Source: Stachybotrys elegans
Taxonomy: Eukaryota > Ascomycota > Sordariomycetes > Hypocreales > Stachybotryaceae
Length of the DNA stretch: 64,000 bases
Reading direction: 5' to 3'
Assembly: GCA_020746835.1 (NCBI GenBank)
Contig: JAGPNK010000005.1
Coordinates: 1,674,001 to 1,738,000, forward strand
Shown: positions 22,913-35,753 of the stretch, one piece after another
Position numbering within the stretch: the first letter of the stretch is position 1
Layout: each line of letters opens with the position of its first letter
Made by a program: the position numbers and the translations under genes
Notes under the pieces: generated by a model
Told to the model about the DNA's origin: nothing
Databases searched by the model: none
Seen by the model: only the letters and a program-made list of their open reading frames with translations

Positions 22913-25170
22913 ACATACAATGTGATTGATTGATCTGGAGATGCCGAGCTTGTCCTAGAGCGGGTAAGAGAGGTTCGGACTACACGTGAAAGCGAAAACG
23001 GCCAAGAGTTCTGAGACGCCGAATTTATGTATTTAATTTTATTTCTTAACGTGCTTTTTTCCTATCGTTTATTTGCCTTGTCTGGGCTAAAGAGAAGGAC
23101 AGCTCAGCAGGCGACGATCCCGATTTACATTGCATGAGCCTACGACAAATGGGCTCGCTCTTGATCATTTGACAGCAGGGAGGCGCGTGACGCCATCTCG
23201 TTGCATTTGGGGCGTCGGAGGCTTCTGCCTCGGCTGCCGATCAGGTGCATCGAGCGCTGTAATCGGATCGCGGCAGGGGCGCTGGGCCAATGAGGATGCG
23301 TGGGAGTAGCCAGAAACGTTGATTCAGACCCCTGCTGCATCTCTACAACTCCCCCTTGTGTATACCTTGTACAGTGTGTTCAGATGGACGTGAGAGTCAA
23401 AGATTATTACCATAGAAACCCGGTAAACGGTAAACGGGCCGGTCATCATACCGGTGAGGCGTTGTGCAGGGAGAAACGTTGGGGATGTCCTCCATGGCCA
23501 ACCGAACCTTGAATCAACAGCACCACATGCCTTGCAGGACGCGATACGAGGGTCGCCACGCGTCTCCCGCAACGAGCAAGACGTTGATAAGAGCCGATGC
23601 AAATAAGGAATACAAGACAAGCAGTATTGGGGCTCTGGGTAAAGGTTAAGGTCGGGCTTCCCAGGCTATGACTCCTCGCCCCGGGCCGCAACGACCAAGG
23701 ACCAACCACCGGTGCCCGAAGTCGATAGGACCAATCATGCAGATAGATATGCAAGGGAGGGGGACAGACGATAGTGGTAAGGATGGCTCGGAGAGGGGTT
23801 GGAGAGGGGGAGGGGGAAAGCTTATCTAGAAACGTAGGCAACTGGGACGGGCTGTTTGTGTTTTCTTTTTTGAGCTCGCGCTTGTCTGGGCTCGCCAATG
23901 TCTCGGGGCAAGATCCGGCGATATGGAAGATAACCATTTTTTTTTTTTGTTGGCGAGCATGTGATTTTTGTGTTAGAAGAATGCGCCCAGGCTACTTATG
24001 CACATAGGCGGAGCGTGTGCTGAAATCGAGGGACCACATGCCAAGGCGACACACTCGCAGACAGAGCCGTCACGCGATGATTGCCAGTGATTATTGTCTT
24101 GATCTGGGCGCCAGAAGCCTGATCCCTCCGCCCTTGATGGCGGATTGTTCTGAGAATTGGGATTGGGCTAGCGGTGGTGCGTTTGTTGAGGCCGTTGGAT
24201 TTTCTCCTGACGAGCCCATGATGCCATTGTCCGGCAGAGCGCACTACAGACTACAGGCACGGCAGGCTCAATGGCCAAATGCAGCGAGACCCCGAACAGT
24301 TACCCCACTGTCAGTCACCTCATGGATCCCATCCAATTCTTGCCTACCACCGCCTCTCGGTGAGCGCTCGCGGACTTGACCGTGCTCATGGGATTTGACC
24401 ACGGCAGTGAAGTGATTGCTGCCTGCATCCGACAACCAACCTTTCAGGAACACCCGTCTGCTTGCATATACTTATTGAGATGCTACGTAAAAGAGTCATG
24501 TTGTTGGCGGCGACTCTCACCCCGGCTGCCACATGAAGCATTAGTCCGTCCCATGGGCCACTCCTTTTCCTCCACCCTCATCCACCTGGGAGATTTGTCT
24601 AGGTCTCACCTTCCATTCACAGCAGCAGCGTGCCTACAACTAGAATGCTGAGGGCCAAGTGGTGAGGAGAGGGTGAGGAGAGGTGAGAGCGACGACGAGG
24701 GTTGGGCCATGCCAGTTGATGAAAGAGGCAATAATGCATAAAATAATAATCATGGCAAAGCTGCACGAGACATGTGTGTGTCCAGGTGAGGTGCTGGTGA
24801 GGTGCTAGAGAGGTGCTAGACGCAGCACTAGCCGACTTGATGCGCGGGCAAGGGAAACCTTCTGCAGCGTTATGGAGAAGCCTGAACTATGGTGTGCTCA
24901 CCTGAGATTCCTGCATGTCCCGATGGGCACTAGGAAACACTGCTGACGGGTTCTGCAGAGCTGTGGCTGCTCTCTTATTGATGAGCGACTCGAAGGCGAG
25001 GCAAATGCGACTCAGCCCAGAAAAACGCCGCGCCATGGCAGACATGTAGATACTGGCAATAAGCACCGTGGTCGAGGTACTAACCCAACAATGCACTTGT
25101 ACAACAGAGGTCGTAGGCAATCATTTTAGGACTACGCCCTCGCCTTTCCCAACCTTGCCCGCCCACTACA

Positions 25171-25230
25171 GCCTTACCTTACCTTACCTTCCTTTCCTTG
25201 CCTTGCTTTGCCTTGCCTTGCCTTACCTTC
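25171..25230 (+). repeat. CCTTA/CCTTG pyrimidine pentamer repeat
   Basis: Alternating CCTTACC, CCTTTCC and CCTTGCC units forming a nearly pure pyrimidine tract on the coding strand of the bHLH gene's upstream region. Confidence 0.75.
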
Positions 25231-25529
25231 CTCTTCTTACATCCATTGCCTACTCTACCTGCTTCCGCAGCGCTCCTCTCGGCCCGGTCTTTAATATCTA
25301 ATATTCGCACCTCGTCTGCTTGGGCCGTCAATGCCATCGTCGCGCACCTCCGCCACCCCGGCCGCACCGTAAACCCGTCTCCCTCCAGCCAGGGCGCGCA
25401 CGACCGCACGAACCAGAAAACCTCAGCGGCCCCGAACCCCTGCAGACTCTCCCTCCTTCTCGGCAGCCTACCCCGGATTCTCTCGCTTCGCCGCCATGTG
25501 ATGTCCCTAGTTAGCTCCCAACCCCCAGC

Positions 25530-25614
25530 AGACTGAACCACCAAAGACCACCAAAGACCACCAAGACCTCCAAGACCTCCAAGACCACCACCACCACCAC
25601 CACCACCACCAACA
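25530..25614 (+). repeat. ACCACC/AAGACC tandem repeats
   Basis: Units such as AAAGACCACC and CAAGACCTC grade into a pure (CCA)n run, probably in the 5' leader of the bHLH gene. Confidence 0.7.
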
Positions 25615-25827
25615 ACAACCCTCCGAGCCGTTCCTTCTCACCTTGACCTCCGACGACCACGCCCGCCTACGACTGCGACTGCCCTCCACTCTATCGACTC
25701 GGGCCAGCACGGCTGCGCCATCCCACCTACCATTCGATGCCTCTACATCCCACAACAAAGGCATCCCGGCGACTCTCCGCTGACACCCCGAGGCGCGCCC
25801 ATGCTAGCCGTCGAATCTCGTCCCAGG

Positions 25828-27370
25828 ATGGGATCTTCACAACCGCCTCCCAATCCCTTCCTGCCCTTCGGTTGTACGTGCTCACTCCTCCTCCTCCTGC
25901 TCCCATGGTCTTGTATGCTGCTGCTACTACTGTTTCCGGCGCTGACGCGATTCCGCTGCAGACTCTGTCGATGCGGACCAGGAACCCGATCAGGAACCAG
26001 CTCCAGAACCGCCCGAGCACGCTCCCGGCGCGCCCTTATTGACCGACAACGACACCCGATTTCTCTCTTCCTTCTTCGATAGCATCAACTCCAACCAATA
26101 CAATGTAGCCTCGTTTGGCGAGGGCCTCGTCTTCAGCGATCCATGGCTTAACCTACCGCCCCAGTTCATGGGCACCACGACATCTTTTGGACAGCAGCCG
26201 GGCTCTACCCTCGTTTCTCCCCCCGACCATGCCGCCAACGAGCAGCTCGATCTCTTGAGAGCTTTACCTGGGCACGAGCTCATGCCACCGCCCCCTCCTC
26301 CGCCATCTCTGGGTTCTTCCTCGTCATTACAGCTTCCCGTGTCGCACGCTCAGGCATTCACGCCCGTGAACCCCCACCCCTCCTCCTCCTCCCACCACTC
26401 ACAGCATTCAGAGGATGTTCTCAACGCGGCCGCCACCTTGATGCAGAATGGTAATGCCGCCCGCCTTAATAGCTTTAGCGACCCGGCTGCCAGTCCGTCA
26501 CGCAGACACGCGGGGCCTCCCGCCAGCCACCTGCAACACCAGCCCCTGGAGGAGTTCAAGGAAGACAGCCGCAGGGGCGCGTCGGCGTCGGCAACGACCA
26601 ATGCCCCCGAAAACACCTTTGCGGACTGGATGTACGGAGCACCGGAGCTGCGCGGGCCTAGAAGCGCTCCTGTGGCGCCCTACGCCTGGGGTTCCGACCC
26701 CAACTTCAATCCGCTTCAGGCGTACACTCCGGCGGAATCCAAGGAAACTCTTGAGAGTATGCACCAGGAGCAACTAAAGGTGCTCGAGGCCTTCAAAGCG
26801 GCGCCCAGCGCACCCACAACTCGCGCTCCAAGCCCTACCAACGGCTACGAAGCCCCGCCCGCCGGCGCCCAGAGTCTGAAGGCATCCAATGTCTCGAGAC
26901 GGGAGGACATGGCTGCACCGCCGAGCAAGAGGCGGAAGAGCAGAAACAAGATGGAAGATGAAGAAGAGGCCGTCGTGGACGATGGCGACGAGGATGCCGA
27001 GGCACCGAAGCCGGCGAGGAGGAGGAAACTCAAACAAGAAAGGCCCCCCCCTACCGCAGCACCGGCAACGGACGAGAGTGAGGACACGGGCACGAGTGGG
27101 AAGAGGCGAAAGTCTGCGGTAGGGGGTGCAAGGCCACAGCGCGAGAACTTGACAGAGGAGCAGAAACGCGAGAACCATATTCGCAGCGAGCAGAAGCGGC
27201 GCACCCTGATCAAGGTGGGCTTCGAAGATATGTGCGAGCTCGTCCCTGGACTCCGAGGAGGGGGTTTCAGCAAGAGCACCATGCTCACCATGGCAGCATC
27301 GTGGCTAGAAGCTGTCGTCCAGGGTAACGAGGAACTGGCCGCGCAATTGGAAAAACTCGAACAACAATAA
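25828..27370 (+). CDS. bHLH transcription factor
   Basis: Two exons, 25828-25873 and 25962-27370, phase 1, 484 residues; an in-frame ATG at 25801 would add nine residues. The C-terminal ~75 residues are a basic helix-loop-helix: basic region ENLTEEQKRENHIRSEQKRR with the E-box-reading Glu/Arg positions, helix 1 LIKVGFEDMCELVPGL, loop RGGGFSKS, helix 2 TMLTMAASWLEAVVQGNEEL, with the protein ending in a short leucine heptad. The remainder is disordered: Pro, Ser and His-rich N-terminal half, and acidic/basic stretches with nuclear-signal-like SKRRKSRNK and PARRRKLK. It resembles the INO4/phospholipid-type single-bHLH proteins of ascomycetes, but that link is weak; target genes unknown. Confidence 0.85.
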
Positions 27371-28600
27371 GATGATGGGATGGGCTGGCAAGCCCCTCGG
27401 TTACTGTCGACGAACCGTTGGAAAGCCCAAAACAGATACTTGAGCGGCCTTTTGGGATTAATGTGCGGATTCTTTCCTTTGCCAGGAGTTTTATGAACAC
27501 GGGCGTTTTACGTTGATACTGGGCCGGAGGGAAGGGGTTCTGCTGGTGTTGGATATCCATAACAAAGGAGCAGCGGAGGAGAAGGGCGAAGCGATCGACA
27601 ATGGAGATCGGCAGGATAGATTGGATGGGCTACAAAAACTGGGCATGCATGGCAGCGCCCGCATCGACGATGTTCATGAACGGAGGAGCTATACCAGGAG
27701 GTATCCGTACCTAGCAATTGTTTGAGAGGAAGGACCAATTGATCACGATCCCCGAAAGAAGATGGTACAGTACCATGTACTATTGCTATAGAAAGGAAAC
27801 GATGAATTTTTGGAATGGAACCGAGCTGAACTGTCGTTGGCCTCAATGGGGCAGATTGTCCCTACATAGTAGTAATAAATGACACTTTCAGCCTTATCTC
27901 GCGAGTCCAAGCTGTGTCTGGCCGAGAAGGGAAGGACAAAGTGACTCTGGCCGTACATACTGCAGTATGTATGTACAGTCATGGCCGCCTGAGACTGACG
28001 CAAGGGGAAACCTCCCACACACATACAAATCGAGCATCCCCTGAACGGTCAGATAGCACAGCCATCGAGAGAACCTTTCAATGGGGACCAACTCATCCTT
28101 GGCCCTCTTTTCTTCAACGGCGAACTGACGACTCCATTCCACAATTCGGGCTTCATTTCGGCATCCAAATCCACACTCGCTCTCCATCGCAATGGGGCAG
28201 AAGGATCGGCCATCAATTGCGGGCTCTTTCACCTCTACTACTCCGTACCACCGGTTTCACCACGTTGCAGCCATTCACGTCGCGCGCCCTGTCACTTTCC
28301 CCGCCAAGGGTGACGATGCTGATGGGCTCTCTCGGATCCTTCGTGTTGCACCTGCAGGGATTCCCTCAGGACAGCCTGCGGCCCTGTGGCGGTGGTGCTG
28401 GATGGTTATCAATGTGCAGCTATGCTGGCTCGAACGAGTTATTTCTTCATATTGCGGCGTGCCTCGTTCGGGTGTTGATCGTCGCTCGTCGCACGTTCTC
28501 TCCAACATCCTCCTCTGTCGTGACGTGATCCCATTTACATTCGTTTTTTGAAATACAGACTTTCTGGGCGGGAGCAGCTCTCGTCTCACATGGGCCCATC
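27371..28600. other. Intergenic between bHLH and lectin-like genes
   Basis: No gene supported. A 204-codon open frame on the plus strand (27914-28528) has no domain and unlikely composition. It probably contains the 3' end of the bHLH gene and the promoter and leader of the lectin-like gene. Confidence 0.45.
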
Positions 28601-30218
28601 ATGGTGAGCAGCAGCTGCACGCAAAATCATCCCCAACATGGTACTTTGCCTGCTGACCCATCTCTGCTGGTAGATTGATGAGGAGAGATATCCGTCGACG
28701 ATCCAGTCGGACCCTTTCCACGATGCGCCAGAGGTTGTCACCCAGCAGTACCCCGATCCTCATGGGCGCGACTTGTTGGTGACGCAGCAAAACATTGACG
28801 TCAGAGATGTCGAGCGAGGGAAGGGCATGGAGGCAATGACAATGTCAACGCCGGTAACAGCATCAGGACCTCCCTCCGGGCCGCCATCGGGATGGGCCAT
28901 GTCAATGGCGCCGCCGCCATCTTCATTACCAACACATACAGCAGAAGCAGCATCAACGGCTCCCTCACGACGGTACTGCGGTCTAAGGCGAAGGACCTTG
29001 TTTATCCTCATCGGCGTTGCTGTGGTCATTGTGGTGGCTGCCGTCGTCGGAGGCGTCGTAGGCAGCATGGCCGGGTCCTCAGACGGGAGCAGCAGCAACA
29101 ACAACAACAACAACGACAACGGCGGGCAAAACTCTCCTCCGCCAGCGGAATCCTCCTCGCCAACCTCGGTCTCGCCGGCCATCGAGACGGGCCCCATCGA
29201 GCCCAGCCAGCGCCAGATGGCCGTGTCGCTCTCCCTGGACAACGACGACAACTCGGACGTGCAGCTCTTCTACCAGGACCTCGACACGCGCGCCGTCCAC
29301 TACCGCCGCATCCTGTCCGACGAGGCGGGCGACGAGCGCACGCTCGACCTCGACATCGAGCCCACCTGGGGCACGCCCCTCGCCGCCACGGCCGTCAGCG
29401 GCTCCAACCCGCTGCGCGTCCTCGTCTACTACGTCGCCGCGCTCGGCGGCGTCATCCACATCGCCCAGGCGGACCTGGTGTGCGCGCGCGGCGGCGGCGA
29501 CTGCGAGACGCGCGCCAACTCGCTCCTCACCGAGCAGTCCGACCACCCCCTCAACCCGGCCACGAAGCTCGCCGCGCTGCACCTCGACGATGATCGCGTC
29601 CGCGTCTACTACCAGGCCGAGTCTAACGACCTGTGGTCCCTGGGCAACGACATGCGCGGCACCGGTGGCTGGAAGTACGCGCACATGACGCCTGGGGGTT
29701 ATCCCGGCACGAGCTTGCTGGCCTATGGGCCCAACGACACTTCAATTCACTTTTACTACATCTCCGATGCAGAAGATGAGCGGGATGCTCTGCGCCACAT
29801 GCAGTACGCCGATATAACAGGTCCTGGCCCAGGTTCGTCAACACACTCCTTCCCTGTGTCCCTCTCCCTCAAGCAACTAACAGGTCCGCACACAGACGAG
29901 GCCATCCAGAACAGCACGGGTTCAGCATGGTCCCGCAACGTCTCGTTCGCGGGCATGTGGGATCCAACCTCGATCCGCCTCTACTACGCCAAGCCCGACG
30001 GCGGCGACATCCTGTCCAACTTCAACCGCTTCGCCGAGGACCAGTGGAGGACCAACCACGAGGACAACTGGGGCCGCGTCGACGGCGGCTTCGCCTCGCT
30101 CTACTGGCCCGGCTCCAGCAGGCTGTACTGGTTCCAGGACGGGGAGCTGCGCATGTCTTCGCAGATTCCAAACGCGTGGACGGACCCCCAGACGCTGTTT
30201 AGAGAATCCCGCAACTAA
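28601..30218 (+). CDS. Type II membrane protein with fucose-lectin-like beta-propeller
   Basis: The first coding exon is just the ATG at 28601-28603, followed by a 70-base intron (donor GTGAGC, branch-like CTGAC, acceptor GGTAG); exon 2 runs 28674-30218. The product is 515 residues. Residues 1-106 are cytosolic and Pro/Ser-rich (MIDEERYPSTIQSDPFHDAP). A transmembrane segment TLFILIGVAVVIVVAAVVGG sits at about 107-131, followed by an Asn/Ser-rich stalk. The C-terminal ~340 residues show repeated blades with VQLFYQDL, VRVYYQAESNDLW, IHFYYIS and IRLYYAKPDG motifs, the pattern of fungal fucose-specific-lectin-like propellers. Ligand binding is unproven. The first ATG could differ if another leader exon is used. 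Confidence 0.7.
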
Positions 30219-30579
30219 AAGCGGCCGGTGTGCTCGTTCGGGCTGTATATATATAATATTTCATTGCGTGGGTGGGTGTTTGTTTTTTTGTGTACGTGAG
30301 TTGAGGCGTTTGGGCGACCGTTAGATTGTATAGCACCCGTTTATGAGACTACGGCGTGAGATGATGCCGGTGGAGGCAAGGAAAACATCAAGAGCATGAG
30401 CTGAAGTTAATCCCACATGTATTGCGAGCCTCTACGCCAGATGGTATGGTACAGACAGAAAATTCCCATTACACACGACGCCCTTTCCCTTTTTATTGGC
30501 CGTGCAACGAAATTCACCCTCTTCTCCGCGCTCTATCCTTCTCTCTCTCTCTCTCTCTCCATCAGCATAAAGCAACCCT
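30219..30579. other. Convergent 3' spacer
   Basis: 3' flanks of the lectin-like gene and rvb2, with a (CT)n run at 30539-30559. Confidence 0.5.
30539..30559 (+). repeat. (CT)n microsatellite
   Basis: About ten CT units just downstream of the rvb2 stop codon. Confidence 0.85.
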
Positions 30580-32113
<1,534 letters not shown>

Positions 32114-33434
32114 GATGGTTGTCCTCCACTTGGGAAACGGTGAGACGGATGGTGGTGGAGGAGTGGTGGCGGGCTGTGAGGGCTGTTGGTGTTGCTGATG
32201 CGATGGTCTGGTTTGGCAGGCGCAGAGCAACAGGCGGCTCAGTGATCAGGAAAATACTGGACCGGTGTCAGCGCGGCAGGGCGCTTAAGGTGGCGTATGG
32301 GAGCGAGCTGCTAGACGCGCTTCAGTGGGCGGGTGGATCCATCGGCCATGCAGCACCAAATCGCAACTTTTTGGATACCAAGTTTCCCCAGTAAAATATT
32401 CACGAGACCAGATGATAATGCCCGAAACGGCTTTCACCGGCCGCCACAATCATGTCATTTGTAACCAGCTATGAGTCTAAACTTCGCTGGCAGATCCGAT
32501 ATTACGTGGAGGATAGAGCAAGGATTCCTATAGACATGTATAGCCCAGTGCTCGAAGCAAGAAATCAATGGGTCACGTGGATCGCATTCTAGAAACAGCG
32601 GGCCGTGCACCTCTGGGCTCCCGCGCTACTAGTCACGTGTGGGACAGGACAGAAATGAAACGGCCCAAGCGTATTGGAAAAAGCAAATGAAACACACGAG
32701 TGGAAGAGTTCGCGCAACCAAGAGAGGAAAAGGAAGAAAATTCTTCAATTGTGTAACGCTGCCATGCGGGTGCTGGAAAGCTGCCTAGCACTGGGGGCCA
32801 CGTTGTATTGACGTGGGCGACCGTGATTTTAGTATTGTGTTGCTGTGCTTTTGGAGGTGGTGTAAACATGAAATCTGTAACGCCGAGTGACACAAGATAA
32901 TGCGTGTTTTCTGCGTGGCGTTTCTCGTGTGACTGGATGTAAGAATTCTTCCTATCTGCATTCATACAAACCACCAGCTGAACCCAGCGCGTTTGATTGA
33001 GTGGGAGGAACACTCGCAATCACATCCTAATTGGCTGATTGGAATGATCACAAGGCCAATCATGATGAACCAGACAAACTAACCTTGCTAAATACGCGTT
33101 CAATTTACGCGTCCTACGTGAAGCAAAAGCAACAACCCGTACTTACTCGCGGCCCTGTCAGAAGACAGGGAATAATAGCAGGGTGACAAAATGAAGCACA
33201 AGGGCAAGCATCAATCACGAGTAACTCAGCAAAAAGACAAGGACCGTGTACATTAATAAGAAGAACCAAAAACAAGAGGCTTTTTTTTTCTTTTAAAGGA
33301 GAAGAAGAAGAAAACAACAATAAAAAAATCCCCCACAACAAAAATTTGAAACAAATAGTACTGTACCCATCACAACGGTATATAACCGCACATAAAGTTA
33401 ATAGTGCCAGGTGTGGGCAGGGGCATCCTGGTAC
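32114..33434. other. Intergenic upstream of rvb2
   Basis: Contains the rvb2 promoter with two CACGTG boxes and, to the right, an A/T-rich stretch with purine runs (33270-33350). No gene supported. Confidence 0.45.
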
Positions 33435-33714
33435 CTGTTGGTAGCGTCTGGGCTCAGCTCGGTAGGTCAGTAGCGCGGGGGGTGCGAACGCTCCCGTGCC
33501 TGAGGTGGAGGAGGTGCTTGACGCAAACAACGTTTTGCTTTTATCTCCCTTGGCCTGCTCCAAAGCTTCACACCACATGAACATCTTGTCCCTCATCTTG
33601 TACCCAAACCTCTCTGCTTTCTTCCGTTGGTCTTTCTCCCAACTCACCAGCTGCGATAAAAGTCTATCACATGTTCTGCACTTTGGCGTAAGACAAACAC
33701 CCCACTACGACGAC
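33435..33714 (-). CDS. Possible internal exon of an unrecognised minus-strand gene
   Basis: The minus-strand frame from an acceptor-like CGTAG (exon start 33714) to a donor-like CAG|GTACCA (exon end 33435) is open and reads like protein. It has a Cys-x2-Cys near the start (CRTCDRLL), then a charged amphipathic helix, SWEKDQRKKAERFGYKMRD, then KMFMWCEALEQAKG, and a Ser/Thr-rich tail. There is no in-frame ATG before the helix, so an upstream exon is required. That exon would overlap the start of the plus-strand coiled-coil gene at 33770, which is the main reason for doubt. Family unknown. Confidence 0.32.
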
Positions 33715-33769
33715 CTACGGCCAAGTAATCCTCCACCCCCCCGATCGATCCAAGGCTGTGCCGCTCGCA

Positions 33770-35753
33770 ATGCCTGGATTCTCCCAGAGTACTGGGCGCT
33801 CCAGGGATCACATAGACAGCCGACGTCATGGAAGCGAACATTCTTCTGAGCGCTCTTCTGTCTCGGCTCGGTCCTCTCCCAGCACAGCTCACAACCAACG
33901 TACGTTGTCACTGCTACCTGCCTTGACTGCAGAGTACCCGTGAGTCAGTTTCATCTTACTGATCTGGAACAGTTCCCTCGAGATCCCATGCCACATCGAG
34001 GCGCGATGAGCTGGACAGCATCCAGCGCCTCGCTGATCTCCTCAGCGAAAAAGTCTCCTTGACTCTGCAACGGAACAAGGCGGTCGAAACGGTGGATCAT
34101 TGGGAACGCAAGAAGCAACACACACACGACCGTCAAGACTTTCATAGCGGCCGGGAACTCATCCTCGAAACCTTGCGAAGAGCGAACCACGATGTCACCA
34201 AGTATAACAACCGCATTTCGGCCGTTGATGGTAAGCTGGCATCCAGCTTCTCCGCAGCACTCGAGCAGGCCGGCCAGCCTAGGCAACCCGAGCGACGAGG
34301 TAGCCAAAGTGAACGAACTAGTCGTGACACATCGCCCAACCAAGACGACCGCAAGAAGTACCAAGACCTCTTGGATCGTGTGGCGGCTCTGGAGGAGTCA
34401 AACAAGGCAAAGGCAGCCCCCGAAGACACGGTCATGACTGGCACAAACTCCACCGAGAGCCAGCACGAGGATGAGATCAAGGAGTTGCAGGCCCAGAACA
34501 AGCGCCTGGAGGAGAGAATCAACGAGCTGGACGGGAAACTGTCTGCTGCCAGTGATGCCGCCAAACTCTCTCAGGAGGCCACTGCCGAGTTGGTGCGCAG
34601 CAATGAAGATCTCGAGGCCAAAATGGCCAAGATGGAAGAGAGGCTGCAGAAGATGGACCGCGTCCTCAGCAAGCAAGGCCTTGTCGATGCACCGGGTAGC
34701 CTGATCGAGACCATCGAGACACAGAGGGCCGAAACAGCAGCATTACAAGAAGCCCACAAAGGCCAGTCAGAAACAATAGCAGCTCTCCAGCAACGGCTGG
34801 GTAGCTTACCAGAACAGCTGGAAGGCCTCCGTACGGATGTTGCAAACGAAGTCAAGGCTATGCGCAACCAGTTTGTGGAAAAGGCTGCTGTTGAAGACCA
34901 ACTGCGAGCTCTGGATCTCGGTACAAACGGGAGATTCGAGGCATTCGAGTCGAAGCTACCCAGCGAGGAGGTGATCACTCAGGCTCTGTCAGAGATTGAG
35001 CGGTTTAAGCAACATATAAAGGAATGTGCTGATGCCGCAAATGAACGGCAGGAACGACAGAAGAAGTTGGAGGAGGACGAGAAGTCACAGCAGGCCATGG
35101 AGTCGACGCATAGCGATGTCACTCTGTCACTTCTTTCTTCAGAGATCGATCTCGTCAAGGCGCATATCTCCAAGCTGATGTCACATCCGCCGGGTGCACA
35201 GAATGAGCCCATCCAAACAGCCATGCGAGCGTTTATCGCGCCCATCATGAGTGGCCTCCAAACAAAGCTCAATGGCATGTCGACCAAGTTTGGCTCCATG
35301 TTGGACAAAGAAACCGACGAGAGAGAGAGGCTCGTAGGGGAGGTGAACAAGATGCAAGACACCCTCGCAACCATATCCAAAGACGTGGCTGTCACGAAGT
35401 CGTCGTCGGGACAAATTTCAGAAATACACGCCCTTGTCCAGAACCATGCCAAGGAGCTGGCTTCTCAGAAGGAGAATATCACGGCCGTTTGCACCAAGGT
35501 GGATGCTACTAAGGAAGAAACCACCAGTACCATTGAGACCCTGCAGCACCAGATGCTTTGCCTGGACCAGTGGCAGAACAACTTCTCCACAGACAAGCTT
35601 TATAAGAATATCGTTCGGCATATTGATGAAACCATGCCTAAGGGGGTGCAGCACCAGATGCGAAACATTTCTTCGCGGCTAGAGGCTGTGGAGAGGCAAT
35701 CACTGATGGAGGACGAACCGTTCAAACGACGAAAGGTGTCGGCTGGGGGCTGA
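33770..35753 (+). CDS. Long coiled-coil protein of unknown function
   Basis: Two exons, 33770-33899 and 33973-35753, phase 1, 636 residues. The first ~65 residues are Ser/Arg/His-rich (MPGFSQSTGRSRDHIDSRRH). From about residue 70 the chain is almost wholly helical with heptads: DELDSIQRLADLLSEKVSL, DEIKELQAQNKRLEERINEL, DLEAKMAKMEERLQKMDRVL and many more. It ends in a basic FKRRKVSAGG that could be a nuclear signal. No catalytic motif is seen. It could be a structural or tethering protein of cytoskeleton or nucleus; nothing in the sequence decides. Exon 1 is required because the rest of the frame has no early ATG. Confidence 0.72.

Larger units (their letters stand above)
22694..25827. other. 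Large intergenic region upstream of the bHLH gene
   Basis: About 3.1 kb with no supportable gene. It holds a (GAGT)n run at 22884-22912, a T-run near 23937-23949, TTACC/TTGCC pyrimidine repeats at 25171-25230 and an ACCACC-rich run at 25530-25614. The right end is probably the long 5' leader of the bHLH gene. Open frames of up to 160 codons here show no domain. Confidence 0.5.

Noticed and set aside
23446..23937. 163-codon minus-strand open frame in the 22.7-25.8 kb gap
   Set aside because: No recognisable domain or sensible flanking exons; probably chance in GC-rich spacer.
27914..28528. 204-codon plus-strand open frame upstream of the lectin-like gene
   Set aside because: Low-quality amino-acid pattern, no domain, and it lies where the lectin-like promoter should be.
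29079..29684. 201-codon minus-strand frame opposite the lectin-like gene
   Set aside because: Shadow frame of GC-rich coding sequence with valine/arginine-rich artefact composition.
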